Shown: positions 34,149 through 46,564 of the stretch, piece after piece | Layout of the letters: each line of letters starts with the position of its first letter | Numbering within the stretch: position 1 is the stretch's first letter | Origin: Epinephelus fuscoguttatus | Taxonomy: Eukaryota; Chordata; Actinopteri; Perciformes; Serranidae | Reading direction: 5' to 3' | Assembly: GCF_011397635.1 (NCBI RefSeq) | Contig: NC_064762.1 | Span: 27,199,617 to 27,263,616 of the forward strand | Length of the DNA: 64,000 nt | Notes under the pieces: generated by a model | Seen by the model: only the letters and a program-made list of their open reading frames with translations | What the model was told of the DNA's origin: nothing | Database searches by the model: none | Translations under genes and position numbers: made by a program

Positions 34149-34900
34149 GATACAACACTACGAATTGACATTGCCTGATGCCGCAAGTCATTGACCAAGC
34201 ACCGGATTTCTGAAGTGAACTTTCTGAACTGAAGCTGTTAAATCACCCTCTTCAAAGCCACCAGACTTCACTGACAGTAATTTTAACTCACACAGTGGAG
34301 TTGCTTGTCTACTGTCGACTCAGTCAGTTAGTATTTTATATTATTGTGTGACTTACAAAACCAAACTAACGTGGCCTCCCCAGCGGTACATGGGTTTATA
34401 TGTTGCAACAAAATCTAAGACAGTTCACTTGGGAAAAAGAGAAAAGCTTGGGACCACAGCTTTGGAGTCCAACACTGAGACCAAAATTGGATTTTTGTAT
34501 GCATAAGGAATACATAAGAAAGACTACTATAAAAGTGACAGAATGATATAAACAGTTGAAAATATAAATAATAAATAACAGAGCCGCCCTTCAAATAATA
34601 CTGAAGACATTTTCTGAATCAATGAAACCTTTATTGTCCATAGAAGATTTTGCTTTTCACATGAATGTAATAGAGTATCAAAAACATGTCAAGAACACGG
34701 AACATAAAAACATGCGTCATAATTTTTTTTTACTTTTTCATGTGTTTAAAGGCAATTTAATTTTATTTTAGTTTTATGACTTTCACTGTACCAAATTAAT
34801 TCAAAATGTTACCATCACTCAGTGTGTTTTTATTTTCAAGCAATGGTTTCTGCGCTTGATAGACACTTTTCTTTCTCATTTTGAAGAGGAAGAAGCCAGA
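34149..34900. other. No gene; downstream flank of the 35-kb piscidin
   Basis: Continuation of the interrupted repeat to about 34230, then AT-rich DNA. Confidence 0.4.
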
Positions 34901-35016
34901 AGCAAATCTTTTAATCCAATTCAATTCAGTTCAATTTATTTAGGATAGCCCCTTGAGATGCAGCATCTCGTTTTCGACGGGGATCCAACATGTAGCTTCA
35001 GAGTTGCCCCTGCAGT

Positions 35017-35754
35017 CTAGTCAAAACCAGGCCGCCCAGGGTTATAATCAAGTGCACGTTTGTCCAGCTGCTCTAGGTCATCCAGCTGCTCTTCCCCATG
35101 GCGCCTAACGAGCCTGGTGGACGGAGAGAAGATTCAACACACATCACATTCCATGAGACATTTGAATAAACATTAAACTTTAATATTTATTGTAACAGTG
35201 GTAGTTTAGGAGTTGTAAAAATAATGACAATAATGGAAGAAGCACAGTGCCTTACCCATGGATCAGTTTGCCAACTACATAAAACAGTGGAGGAAAAACA
35301 CAATTACATAAAATACGAACTCTTTGGGTTATATTACACAACACAGAAAAAAGTATATATTACTTAACACAGAAAAAAGTATCACAATAACATCATTGTT
35401 TGCAGTCCAGAGTAATGAATTTGATATAAACATTTATTATTTTTATATATTAAATGTGCACATTATTTTCAATGTAATATATTAATATGATGACATTCAT
35501 TTGACATTTACAGTTGACCTTGTCGCAACATTCACTTTGCAAGAGTCAAAAGTATTTGTGAGTTTTACCGTTTCACAGTCATGTGTATTTTCTCGCTAAT
35601 GTTGTGTCAAAATATTTGCTGGTAATAAAAGAGCAATGGATTGCATGACTGTACCGTGAATGGCTCCGTGGAGAAGCAATCCAAAGATACACTCTCCAGG
35701 TTCAGCCATGAATACGACCATGGACAGCACAAGAAAGACCACAGTACACTTCAT
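35017..35754 (-). CDS. Piscidin precursor, Leu/His-rich subtype
   Basis: Secreted piscidin-family antimicrobial peptide. Coding exons 35655-35754, 35256-35274 and 35017-35113 (minus strand) with GT-AG borders and phases 1 and 2 give 71 aa, TAG at 35017. Signal MKCTVVFLVLSMVVFMAEPGEC. Mature start IFGLLLHGAIHVGKLIHGLV, then RRHGEEQLDDLEQLDKRA and a tail ending NPGRPGFD that differs from copies A-C. The exon plan and sizes (100, 19, 97 coding bases) match the epinecidin-like copies. The noncoding first exon ends at 35845. An AATAAA signal lies at 34935-34940. Confidence 0.95.
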
Positions 35755-35954
35755 CCTGAATAAGAAAAAAAAAACCAGTCGATTTTAGTTGCAGTTATTT
35801 TTTCTTGTTCACAAGAAAATTAGGTTGAAATAATCAACTCCTACCTTTCCACTGACTCAGAGTCAAAGGCAAAAGGCTGCTCTCAAACAGAGTAGTGAGA
35901 GATTCACAGGTTATCTAATATATCTGTGTCTACTGGTAGACTGATACACTTCTC

Positions 35955-35962
35955 TATATATA
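35955..35962 (-). promoter_or_regulatory. TATA box of the Leu/His-rich piscidin
   Basis: TATATATA about 110 bases upstream of the first-exon donor, the same distance as in copies A-C (about 113). A TGAGTCA AP-1 core lies further upstream at 36082-36088, and another TGAGTCA sits in the first exon (35854-35860 as TGACTCA). Confidence 0.7.
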
Positions 35963-35969
35963 TGCAGGA

Positions 35970-36655
35970 CTGAATTTGTTTAGTTATTGCATAACATTTA
36001 GCAGAATGGCGGGGGGGTTGTGGGTTTGGGGTGTGGATCTCACAGCGCTGCATTTTCTCATCGCATCTTAACCACAAAAACTGAGTCAGGGTAGGCAGGG
36101 TCCAGTTTTCTCAGCGTTTCATATTCACTTTACCCCCAAGTGAAGGAGTGATCAGACAAGGGGTGTCAAACTCATTTTAGTTCATGGGTCATATACAGCC
36201 TAGTTTGATCTAAACTGGGCCGGACCAGTAAAACCATTACACAGTAACCTATAAACAACAGCACCTCCAAAATGTTCCCTTTTTTACTGTATAGAAGTGC
36301 AAGTACATTCTAAAAACATGATAAACAACCTGAGATGTCTTAAGAATAAATTAAGTGCAATTTCAACAATATGTCTTAGTTTTTCCACGTTCAGTCAGTC
36401 TACTACTCACTGTCATTACATGTACATTTTCCATACAATTCCAGGCCTGTTTAGTACTGCTGGCATCACAGCACCAAACTGAAGTTGAAGCTTTTGAGGA
36501 AGTAAGTGAAGTTATCCCCTACCTCACAACACTTCAAATCAAAAGTTTTGGTGGCGTCATACCAACCACGGGGTACCACCCATATTGTTTTAAGATAGAA
36601 GTCTGACACAGGTTGACAAAATTGACGATATTTTGCACACTGTCCAGTATATTTA
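35970..36655. other. No gene seen
   Basis: Contains a G run at 36009-36016 and short frames without domains. From about 36160 the phrase GGGTGTCAAACTCATTTTAG with GGGCCGGACCAG is a common vertebrate-type interspersed repeat motif (partner near 37480-37510). Confidence 0.4.
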
Positions 36656-36679
36656 AATATGACTACAATATGTAATCAT

Positions 36680-37330
36680 TGTTTTTGCAAAGAACTGTTT
36701 TCTGGTCAAGTGAACAAGTTGAAGTATCTCAGGGTCTTGATCAGAAGTAAGGGTAGAATTGAGCATGAGATGGATCAAGGGTTTGGTGCGGCATCTGCAG
36801 TGATGTGGGTGCTGCGTAGGACCGTCGTGGTGAAGAGGGAGCTGAGCTGGAAGGCAAAGCTTTCAATTTACTGGTTCATGTATGTCCCAACCCTCACCTA
36901 TGGTCATGAGCTTTGGGTAGTGACAGAAGAATGAGATCACAGATACAGGCAGCCAAAATTTCCTCCATGGGGTGGCTGGGCTCAGCCTTAGACGTAAGGT
37001 AAAGAGTTCAGCCATCTACAGGGAGCTTAGAGTAGAGCCGCTGCTCCTGCACATCAAAAGGGGTCAGTTGAGGTGGTTTGGACATCTGATCAGGATCCTC
37101 CTGGGTGCCTCATGTTAGAGGTGTTCAGTGCATGTTGCACTGGTAGGAGGCCCTGGGGCAGACCCAGAACATGCTTGAGGCATTACATATCTTATCTGGC
37201 CTGGGAACGCCTCAGGGTCCCCCAGGAGGAGCTGGAAAGTGTTGCTGGGGAAGGGACGTCTGGGGTGCTTAGCCTGCTGCCCCCACGCCTTGGCCCGGAT
37301 AAGCAGATGAAAATGGATCGATGGATGTAT
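36680..37330 (+). mobile_element. Non-LTR retrotransposon 3' end (reverse transcriptase C-terminus)
   Basis: Plus-strand frames read LKYLRVLIRSKGRIEHEMDQ, AASAVMWVLRRTVVVKRELS and YVPTLTYGHELWV. After stops and shifts they continue with RWFGHLIR and GRRPWGRPRTCLRHYI, ending in LAWERLRVPQEELESVAGEG. The tail ATGGATCGATGGATG is a short tandem repeat as in RTE/Rex-type elements. The clade is uncertain. The 5' part is missing. Confidence 0.85.
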
Positions 37331-37339
37331 TCTGGTCAG

Positions 37340-40300
37340 GGGGAAAGCCTCTGAAGCAGTATTTTACATGAAGTAGGCTACTCACTATTTAATTTGCTCC
37401 TGAAACCTGGCACCTCTTAGCATACACAAGTGCATCACTACTAGTTAAAAGTCAAAGTCATCCGTTGGGTCAGATTGAACCCTTTGACTGGCCAGTTCAG
37501 GACCCCTGGTCCATTTGTTTGATATCCCTGGGTAAGATTTTAGTATTAGGCGTATTAGTCAATTAAGCAGAAAGACAGTTAACAGTTGCTTAACTGTAAG
37601 GATTTGCTGTTTTCTCTCATTGTAAGACAAATATTTGTCTACGATATTCTGAAATTTCATTGATTGTTGGGTTAACACCAGTTTCTCCAATAGTTCTTCA
37701 ACAGTGTTCGCTGTATTCTGAATTTTAAATGTTGATGTATATCTCTCTGTATGTTAACATTTTTCATAGCTTCCTGGCCCAATCGCAGTTTGTGTATGCC
37801 TCATTTTATTCCTTTCTTGGATTTGTGTTATGCTGGAGGGCTGCACCATGCTTCTGTTCGGTATGAAGGGAAAATTAGTCAGTGAAAACAGTTTACAGAC
37901 TTAACAAATATCGGTCCAGTTGTTTTGGTGCGCACACGAGTGTGATTGCTGTGATTACACCTGCCCAAATGAACCGCACTTAGGTGGGAAATGAACTTGA
38001 GTTCAATTGAACCAAACCAAAGAGGGCAGATATGAAAGGACCCTTGTGCCCATGACCTTAAAATGAGGTGTGGTCAAGTGCATTGTTGCCGTATTTCTAT
38101 TTTGAAGCAGAAGAAAGCAATTATGCCATTGACACACAAAAACCTGGTCTAAAATCAATGGCGGGGAATTTTCCTGCTATTTAAAGGGTAAAATGAGCCG
38201 ATATAAGCAGATTCACAACGAGTGTACAATCTGCCGATCTGTGCAACAGGCAATCTGTTACACACACAGGGATGGATAGATGGGTTGCAGTTGGGTAAAA
38301 TAATACATCAGTACACCAGTAATGAGGAAAATATTAATTACATTGCCTTAAACATGAACTTAGCAGAAAGCAGAGCTGCAGAGCTGCTGTCCTGTGCTGC
38401 TGCTGCTGCTGCTCTACAGCAGACTCCACATTCAGAGGGACATTGTGCACATTTACACATAGGGAGCAGTGTAACTTAATTGATTATTTTAGAAGCTAAA
38501 AGTTTTGTTCTGTTTTGTTCCGCTGTCAAGCTTGCAATTTTTAGTTTTGGTGCTGAAATGTCCCATGATATTTGCTGCAGACAATACTGTTTTTACTGCA
38601 TTACTCTCAGCATAAAATTGCTCACCTCCCCAATTTGCAGAATCCACCATCTAAATAACAATGAGCCAGGTGCAAGCACACCTGGTTTTTAAAGAGATGG
38701 GAGATGACACTGATTGAATTCATGTTACGCCAAAAACACACCTATGATTAAATAGAACCTCTTTGCCCCTTGCACCTTACTTTGTGCCCAGATTATGTGA
38801 CACTTAACAAGCAAAAGTGGTCTAAATGCACTTGTGCCATGCACTTTAGGCCATGCTTTATACTGTAGATGGGGCACTAAATACAGTTGCCATAAATGAC
38901 ATTTGATTTCAACACAGAGCTGTGAATAATGAATTACAAGGTGGAACTATTCTTCTGTATGCATACAATATCTTTATAGTACTGATCAGAAGTTTTTACT
39001 TTGTTGAGAGGCAAGAAGTCAAGTCTGTTACATGCAGCCATTTTGGTGTGTTGTTGTGTTGGTTTTGAGACACGGGAACATAATCCCTAGATGTGGTGCA
39101 GAAGCATTCTTTTAGTTTTGTTGCTCGTGTTGTTTATTTTTGCAGGAGCCTCATGACTTTTCCTGCATTCAAATGTGTTTACTGTGTTCAGGAGAAGAGT
39201 CCATATGGGCTCCCCCACACCCACCCCCTACCACTGTGTATTCACAACCTTGTGAAAAAAAAAATTCTCAGAGCTCCAAGTGTCCAAGTTTGTGTTCACG
39301 ACTTCCCATGTTGTAAACCCGAGCTCACTGGTTCCATTTAAACACAGCATGGTAAGGAGAGACAAGGATTCAAGATTCAAGAAGTTTATTGTAATATGCA
39401 CAGTAAAAATTCAGTGATTTAACCCGTACAATGGAATTCTTAATTGACAGTCTGCCTTCACACAAAGCAACAATAAAACTGGAATTCAATTTAGATTTGA
39501 AGAAGAAATAAATAGATTAATAAGCAGAAACAAAGAACTTAAAGTTTAAAGTTAAGTGCACTGTGCCTCATGGAAATGTTACAAGAAGTCAGATCAAGTT
39601 GGGTGTGATGGGAACATCCGTTATTTTTGGTCCTGTCTTTATAACAGTAAAGCAGCAGAAAATATGTTGTGCATACTCTCTTCATTGACATCACGAAAAC
39701 TTAGGTTTTTGATTGTAAAACACTAGATTAATGTCTGTGAAGTTGTTGCAGGGTTCCATTGACATTGTCGGTTTTTATCCTACTATCCTATTTCCATTGC
39801 TTTGATTCTGTTATACAGCCTTTGCTTCTGTCATGTCACTTTAGAAACTGGCATGAACCCGAATAGCATTCGGAGTGTTTGTTCTAGTCTCGATCATGTT
39901 TAGTTCTTGCACCCTCACCGTGACTGTCAGAAAACTACTTCCCTCGTGAGCATATGATACAATGAAAGAAGTCATGGTTTCTCTGAATCTTTTCAAATGT
40001 TAGTGTGTGCCCTGGAGGCCTGTTGCACCACATCTACCACTCTACCAGTTTGATCCGAATGGGGCAATGACAATGCAAAGTCCTTGCCCTATCAGTGTTA
40101 ACAGCTTGATTATTATCTTATCACTTCCCCTCGCTGTGTTTCCTCTTCTCTTGCCACTTAGAGGAACTAACCCTGATAAAGACAGACAAGAGAAACGTGG
40201 GAATTGTTGTTACTCTTCTGGCCTTTTTCATTTAACTATATGCCATGTTAGAGCACCCCCATTGTTCTGATGATAATCTGTAGCTCTTCAGTTCATCTTT

Positions 40301-40418
40301 GCTGCTCATTGTTGTGCTGTTTTTGTCCTGCACTTTAAAGGGGTCATTTGTCAATCACAGAGAGGCTAAAACATCTTCTGTTAGAGGTTTTGCTATGTTC
40401 ATCTCTACTGCAGCTCAG
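37340..40418. other. No gene; scattered repeats
   Basis: 37920-38830 looks like a degenerate DNA transposon (GTGCGCACACGAGTGTGATT, and AAAACACACCTATGATTAA near the far side). 39367-39440 (TTCAAGAAGTTTATTGTAAT) resembles a SINE/LINE tail. No coding exon is supported. Confidence 0.4.
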
Positions 40419-40426
40419 ATTTTCGT

Positions 40427-41650
40427 TAGTGCTGCACGATTAATCTAATCGCAAACGCAATGTCAGGCTGAGCGATTACATAACTGCATAAAAGGCTGCA
40501 ATTTGCGATTTAATGTAGGCTAAATAAATGTTATCAGTGTGCCTGTGAACGTGACTGCCTCTCCTGTAGAGTTTGTTGACATCACGCCCACAAGCTATCC
40601 TGGTGCGTGCAGCCGGCGTGCAGCAGTGACCAACACAGACGCTGAAGACGAGCATGAGCTCGACCATGAACAAGCTGAGTTGGTGGCGAAAAAAAATGTC
40701 TGTTACATGGCGATACTTTGGATTCAGGTACGGCGACGTTGAACAGAAAGACGTGCTGTGTAAGTGTAAAAGTTAAAGTCGCCACGTCCCGCGGCAACAC
40801 AACCAATCTATATCAGCACTTGAGACGGGACATGGCGACTTTAACTTTTAAACTTTTACACAGCACGTCTTTCAGGTATGGCGACGTTGGACAGAAAGAC
40901 GTGCTGTGTAAAAGTTTAAAGGTTAAAGTCGCCACGTCCCGCAGCAACACGACCAATCTATATCAACACTTGAGACAACACAACACAGGGAAAAGTAGGA
41001 AGAGTGCATGCGAGAGAAAGCCGAGCCGTGTAACGTTAAAGACAGTGAGACAACTGAAAGCCGCTAGAGCCTCATAAAACAACATCCAAGCACAGTTAAG
41101 CAAACATTTGTAAGTGTCACAGGGAAATCATGGACTCCATAACAAATGAAAAATTGAGCAACTTTGCTCGGGTTCGGCCCACTTGACATGCTGCTGTGTT
41201 GTGCTATGGCGTGCTGAAATTTGTCATTTACGTGACAACGCCTGAACACAACACAGGCTCGCTCTGCTGTGTGTACAGTTTATTTTTATGTTTATTTTAT
41301 TGAAGAGGGGGCAGTGCACATTAATTAACATGATCACTTAAGTCACGTAAATGTGCCAGATTTAGCCATACAGGCTAATTTTCATCTGCAGATGTGCTGC
41401 ACCCCTGTGTGAGCAGCGTGTTTGACTGTGCTCAGTCTGTTGATGGTCATTAACACACTGTCTGTCCATAACAATAACTATGTCAGGTCAGTGCCCCCCC
41501 TAATATAATGTAGGGGAAACACTGAATCAAGCAAAAAGACTCATGATACCATTTATTTAGTATATTTTATTGTAATTATATTGTAATCGCAATCGCAATA
41601 TTGTCCACCATAATAGCAATCGCACATTTTTATCAAATCGTGCAGTACTA
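40427..41650 (+). mobile_element. hAT element with 8-bp target duplication and rearranged BED fingers
   Basis: Termini TAGTGCTGCACGATT and AATCGTGCAGTACTA are inverted repeats. ATTTTCGT flanks both ends (40419-40426 and 41651-41658). Plus-strand frames at 40690-41080 carry two BED zinc-finger segments (RYGDVEQKDVLC, then NTTNLYQHLR, and again RYGDVGQKDVLC with NTTNLYQHLRQHNTG), with an inverted copy of part of the module between them. No catalytic domain remains. Confidence 0.9.
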
Positions 41651-41659
41651 ATTTTCGTC

Positions 41660-43390
41660 ATGTTTATCCAAAGCAGGCCCGTGCTCCTTAAGCATCACTG
41701 TGGATTCCTCCAGGGAAAGAGCTTAACCTAAACTGAACTAAAGACCATTTGTGTCAGATGAAACCTCTCTCCTGACCACATTTGCAGTATCTGAACTAAC
41801 CAAATACAGCATATGATTTTTTTTAACGGAGACATTTTCAAGTAAAAACTCTACGTGATCACACAAGGCTCAGATCATGTGTGTGAAAGACCAGAATTGT
41901 GGCTGCACGTCCATGCAACTTGACCTCTGTGGATTTCTTAACAAGTGACAGCCCTCTAACCTGGCTCCATTGGTAGAGATTGTGAGACGTCTGAGGTCTG
42001 TACATGATGTGGATTGCCAAGAAACCAGTGTCTCAGGATGATCCTGACAAACCAACAGACAATAAGGAGCCACGAGCTGAGGGTTTGTGTCTGAGCCTGG
42101 TGTAAGCCCCTCTCTGCTGTGTCAGAGAACTCAGTCAAGTCTTACCATATAGCACTAAAATCTCAGAAGGACGCAAATTCACAGAATCAGCTAAAATAGA
42201 CTCGCTCAACCATCTTCAGTTCTTTGTGCTTTGTTTTATGCCTTCCTGCTTAAATACGTCTGCCCGCCTCTTTTCTGTGATGCCAAGAATTGTCTACTTT
42301 GGGTGGATTTTGCCCTTTGAGATTTAGTTTTGTTCATATTTCACCAGCTTTTTAGGTGTGCTGACACTCAAGCCATTCTGAACTGCCCTTCATTATTATG
42401 TTCGCTCCTTATGGAGGGTTACTCGCCCCTCTTTTGCTGAGAAGTTGCCATCTGAGGTTAAGCATGGATCAGCTTTATCCCTCTTTCTTTTCTGCAGCAG
42501 TGGGCTTGTTTGCCCACCTGTCTTAGCTGCATAGGCATGCACTCCTTTTTCTCTTAGCCAGCATGGTGTCTGGGTTCTTGTGCCAATAAAAGAAATAGTT
42601 TGAATCTATATCTCTTAAATAGATGTAGATGTAGGTTCATTTTGCTTTTCAATAGCCCAATATCTATTTATCGGTTAGTTTTTAATAGAAAAACACAAAA
42701 TGACATGCAATACAAGAGGCCTGTCCTTTACCTTAAATTTCTACAGTCCTTTGTACCTTGCACTGAAAAACTGTCATGTATCCAGTCCACTAGAAGATAG
42801 TCTGGTGGCTTTTCAATGATGTATACATCGGTGGCTCCCAACTGTTGGGCCACGGTCCAAAGGTGTGCCGCAGGTCCATTCTAAATGGGCCACTGGTGAC
42901 TTGCAGACATGTCAAGTTTGTAAAAAACACACTTTGTTTTAAGTACATTGAACTTATAGCACAGGGCTTTTATTTTGAAGTTTAAGTTTATTTACTTTAT
43001 TAATCCCCTGAGGGGAAATTCAATGTGCAGTTTCCCGCTATAAAGTGATTGACAAATGGAAAGCTACTTAACAGAGACATCAAACTAACTCGATGACATG
43101 GCTAAATGCAAGTATGACACTGTATGTATTAAACTGTGTGGACCTTGAACTAATGACTTAAGAGAACTCTTGACCCCCATGGCTAGACCATTGCTCCAAA
43201 TGCTCCGAATGTGAAGGTACTTAGAAGTTGGAAGCAATTTTTGTAATGTGTGAATTTTTGTTGTTTTTTTATGGATTGTCTCTAGCTAATGATGAGAGTC
43301 ATAGCAGAAATGCAGTGGAATTTGTCTTATCCCTCGCTATGCTAAGCGGGATTTAAAAATAATAATACAAAGATAATATGGCTGAAGTTG
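41660..43390. other. No gene seen
   Basis: Includes a possible L2-like tail at 42975-43035 (TTTATTAATCCCCTGAGGGG). Other frames are short and unsupported. Confidence 0.4.
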
Positions 43391-43404
43391 ACATTTTTGT
43401 TGTG

Positions 43405-44179
43405 TTTTCAGTGTAATACTGACCATATATTCACCACTGCCAGGAAGAGTGCAATACCCGTCAACATTTTGGCAGCAATGCAGCCCAGTGACCACATGTT
43501 GCCAGTAGGTCCTCTGGAGATCTTAGACAAGCAACACAAACACATTACTGTAGTCACGGAGACTAACTAAGAAGCAGACTCCTGCTTTGTTGACTGTTAA
43601 TGGTCAGTTTCTTAAACATACAATGTTGTGCTCAGCCTGAAAACCTGCCAGTGTGCAGGATTGTATTATTTGGATATGCCTTCGTCACACATCAGATGTA
43701 CAGACATGCTGCCAGTTATACAGTACAGGCTACATGTACATGCTGAACGCTGTTGCTGAATGGGGCGGATCTCCTTCAACCTGTGAGACTTTGAATGGCT
43801 CCCGCTCTGCATGAATTCATACAGATCAATGTCCAACTTCTCAAACTCAAGACAGTAACTTCCCTCGAGGGCGAAGGAGTTGTTCAATATAATGATGTTA
43901 AACTTGTCTGTGTCAAGATCTCTCATTCCTTTAAAGATTGCCACCTGGGGAATGTATGAGATGTTAGAGAGAGGTCGGTGTAAATGCAGTGTGTTTTTGA
44001 TTTATTATACAAGGGAAATGGTGATAAACATGATTTGTGCTGCATCTCTTCCTTCACTTTCTCAATGTGTTTTGTGCTTTTAATGATTTTTAAAGGCAGT
44101 GTTTCATTGGTGGCTTCCATCCTGCACTGGGTGACCTCTCCGTAAGTGCCACACCCCAAAAGGTCCTGCACCTTGTAGT
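43405..44179 (-). pseudogene. HIPK-like protein kinase fragment, broken
   Basis: Minus-strand exon-like blocks in order. Block 1, 44179 to about 44060, follows an acceptor CTCCTCAG and gives YKVQDLLGCGTYGEV, a glycine-rich loop, and LPLKIIKS with the ATP-site Lys. Block 2, 43944 to about 43750, follows CATTCCCCAG and gives MRDLDTDKFNIIILNNSF, LEFEKLDIDLYEFM and LKEIRPIQQQ. Block 3, about 43545-43405, gives NMWSLGCIAAKMLTG and then a frameshift. The order fits homeodomain-interacting protein kinases. The HRD and DFG catalytic segments are absent and block 1 has no donor at the expected place. HIPK-like genes are numerous in fish. Confidence 0.8.
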
Positions 44180-44199
44180 CTGAGGAGGTGGAGAGCAGA

Positions 44200-45540
44200 C
44201 ATCTGATTATAAGTCATGATGTGAGTTAGAAATCTGCTGTTGATTTCTCACACCTGAGAGGAGAGTAGAAAAGAAAGAATTTAGACACAGTCATCCCTTG
44301 ACTCTCAAGGCCTGACAGCTCGAACAGCTTATTATAAACATTATTAAAATGAACCCATATAGTAAGAAAAGTAAACTGATACTTGTATTAAAATAAATCT
44401 TAAAAATACATTACAGCACACACACACAAATCTGTTTTTTTTCCTCTGTTATTATTGTCAACAGATTTAAGATACAGATGGGGAATTTTACAATAATTTA
44501 TGAGCTGAAAGAAGTAACTGGTGACAGATGGGATTCAACTAATTTCTTAAAGTATCTTCTCATCTAAAAACAATCTGCCAGTATCAAATACATTAGCCGC
44601 TAACCAAGTGGAAAATTGAAAAATTAAATTGACTTAGCAAATCTGAAAATCGACATCCAACGCTCACTCAATTATGTTTTGTTTGTTGTTTATTTTGTGT
44701 TTAACTTCAGTGTATAATAAAAGAAGCTTGACAAAAATGCGGAAGGTTGCCATCAAGTAATTGAGGCCCCAAATACAAGGTTTAAATGTCTGAAATTGTA
44801 ATGTTTAAAGTCTGGACATATGAGAATGCTTTAAGAAAGGTCTATTTACACAATAAAAAAAAACATCAAATCCACAGACAAAAATACCACCAAAAAAATA
44901 TCCCCTGGACCACGGATTCTCAGATGACTCTAAACATGCACGTGCTGATCAATAACTTTAACAAATTCTTGACAGTTTGTTCTTGTCCAGGTTTGCTATT
45001 CTCTCTCTGTGAACACGACAACACATAGGCCTGTGAGCTAAAAAAAAGTGCAAGGATTTATTAATAAAATGAATTTAATTAATGTGTTATTGATGTGAAT
45101 AGGTGCCACATGCACATTAAAGAGGTTACCTCCCCTGACAAAAGAGGATGGAAAAATATATTACGCCTAATTTTATGTTTTGAATTGTCATCTGCCACGT
45201 TAATTTTGTTTTCTTTTACATAAATAAAGACATATGCACTAAAAATTGGCAGAGAAACATTTATTAACCAGATTTAAATCACCTAAGACAGTATTTTTAC
45301 TAAATAAGCTGGCTAGCAATTCCTCCATGTTAGCAAACAAGCGTTAGCTAACATTAGCCAGCTACAAACACACTCTGTAATGTTAGGATTTATTTTCAGC
45401 CCCCGGGATTTGGGGCGCTGAATTTGATGGATTTATTGTTTATCAGACCACAGATAAGACAAGAATTAGCTAGCTAGCACAGCCTGCGAACCCTCAACCT
45501 CACTCCCTGCTGCTAGAGCACTACTTTCCCGGTATGAGAT
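44200..45540. other. No gene seen
   Basis: AT-rich with GCTAGCTA-type patches (45310-45480). No domain in the short frames. Confidence 0.4.
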
Positions 45541-45550
45541 GGCAGCGTTT

Positions 45551-46050
45551 CCAGGTGGGAAATGTAGCATTATCGTACCAGAGACTCAAAATTATCGTAT
45601 TTTGAGGGAAATTATCGTACATCTGTCATTACCAAAATAACAATCCTACTGATGCACTATAGCCAAATATAGTCACTCTAGTGTTTACTTTTTTTTTCCA
45701 TTTTCCTTGCTTCTGTTTTTCCTCCTCTTCTTCTTCTTCTGTTTTGAAACTCATTCTCACTTGACTTCCTGACGAGTCCTAGTGCTTCGTGGGGCGGGTA
45801 CAGCTGACCATTCAGCCAATCGTGCTCATTGTTCAGAGACAAACGTCACCGGTATCTCATGCTAAGCAAAGTGCGATTGGCTGGAAACATGTCACATGGG
45901 AACAGATGCCTTCAGGGCTCACAAAAAAACTCTGGCATACTGATTACAACCACACATTATCGTACATTTGGCTTTTTTTTGGGTTTATTGATTGTACATC
46001 GTACAGAGGGCCAAATTATCGTACAAATACGATAATTATCGTACACCTGG
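45551..46050. mobile_element. Possible MITE with iterated ATTATCGTAC motif
   Basis: Starts CCAGGTG and ends CACCTGG. ATTATCGTAC occurs at 45569, 45611, 45956, 46015 and 46035, plus the near match ATTATCGTAT at 45591. Noncoding otherwise. No target duplication recognised. Confidence 0.5.
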
Positions 46051-46564
46051 CAATGCTGGTGGATGGCAACTTGGACCACAGCCACTGTAGCAGCTCAAAT
46101 TCAGCCAGTGCAAACCCCAGCTTTGGTTGTACAGTGGGCTGCTGACAGCGGCAGTAGTACGGGGTCTAATCTAATCTTGCCCTGCCTGAATTTAGGTTGC
46201 TACTAGATGAACGTCTGTCTCTGTGGCGGTTAGGGTGCAAAATTTATGTGGAAACACAGCATGTGTGGACACTGTATTGTGGTGTATGTTAGTCGTCTGT
46301 TGACTTTATCCGACTCTATTTCTTAGCTAGCGTTAGCTATTGTTGCACACTGTTGGTGCTGTAGCCGAACTGAAGACACTCGAGACTGTTGAATTTTCCC
46401 AGAAAATACAGCCCAAGTCCTTTACACAGGAGTCAGTCCACAGGTTGCTGGAGGCAACCGAGAAAATTGAGGAAAGGCTCAGTTATTAAGTAAGTTACAA
46501 CCTGTTCATCCACTGACAATATTTACTAACTTACTCCTCTTAATCCCCTATGGGACATCAGGCT

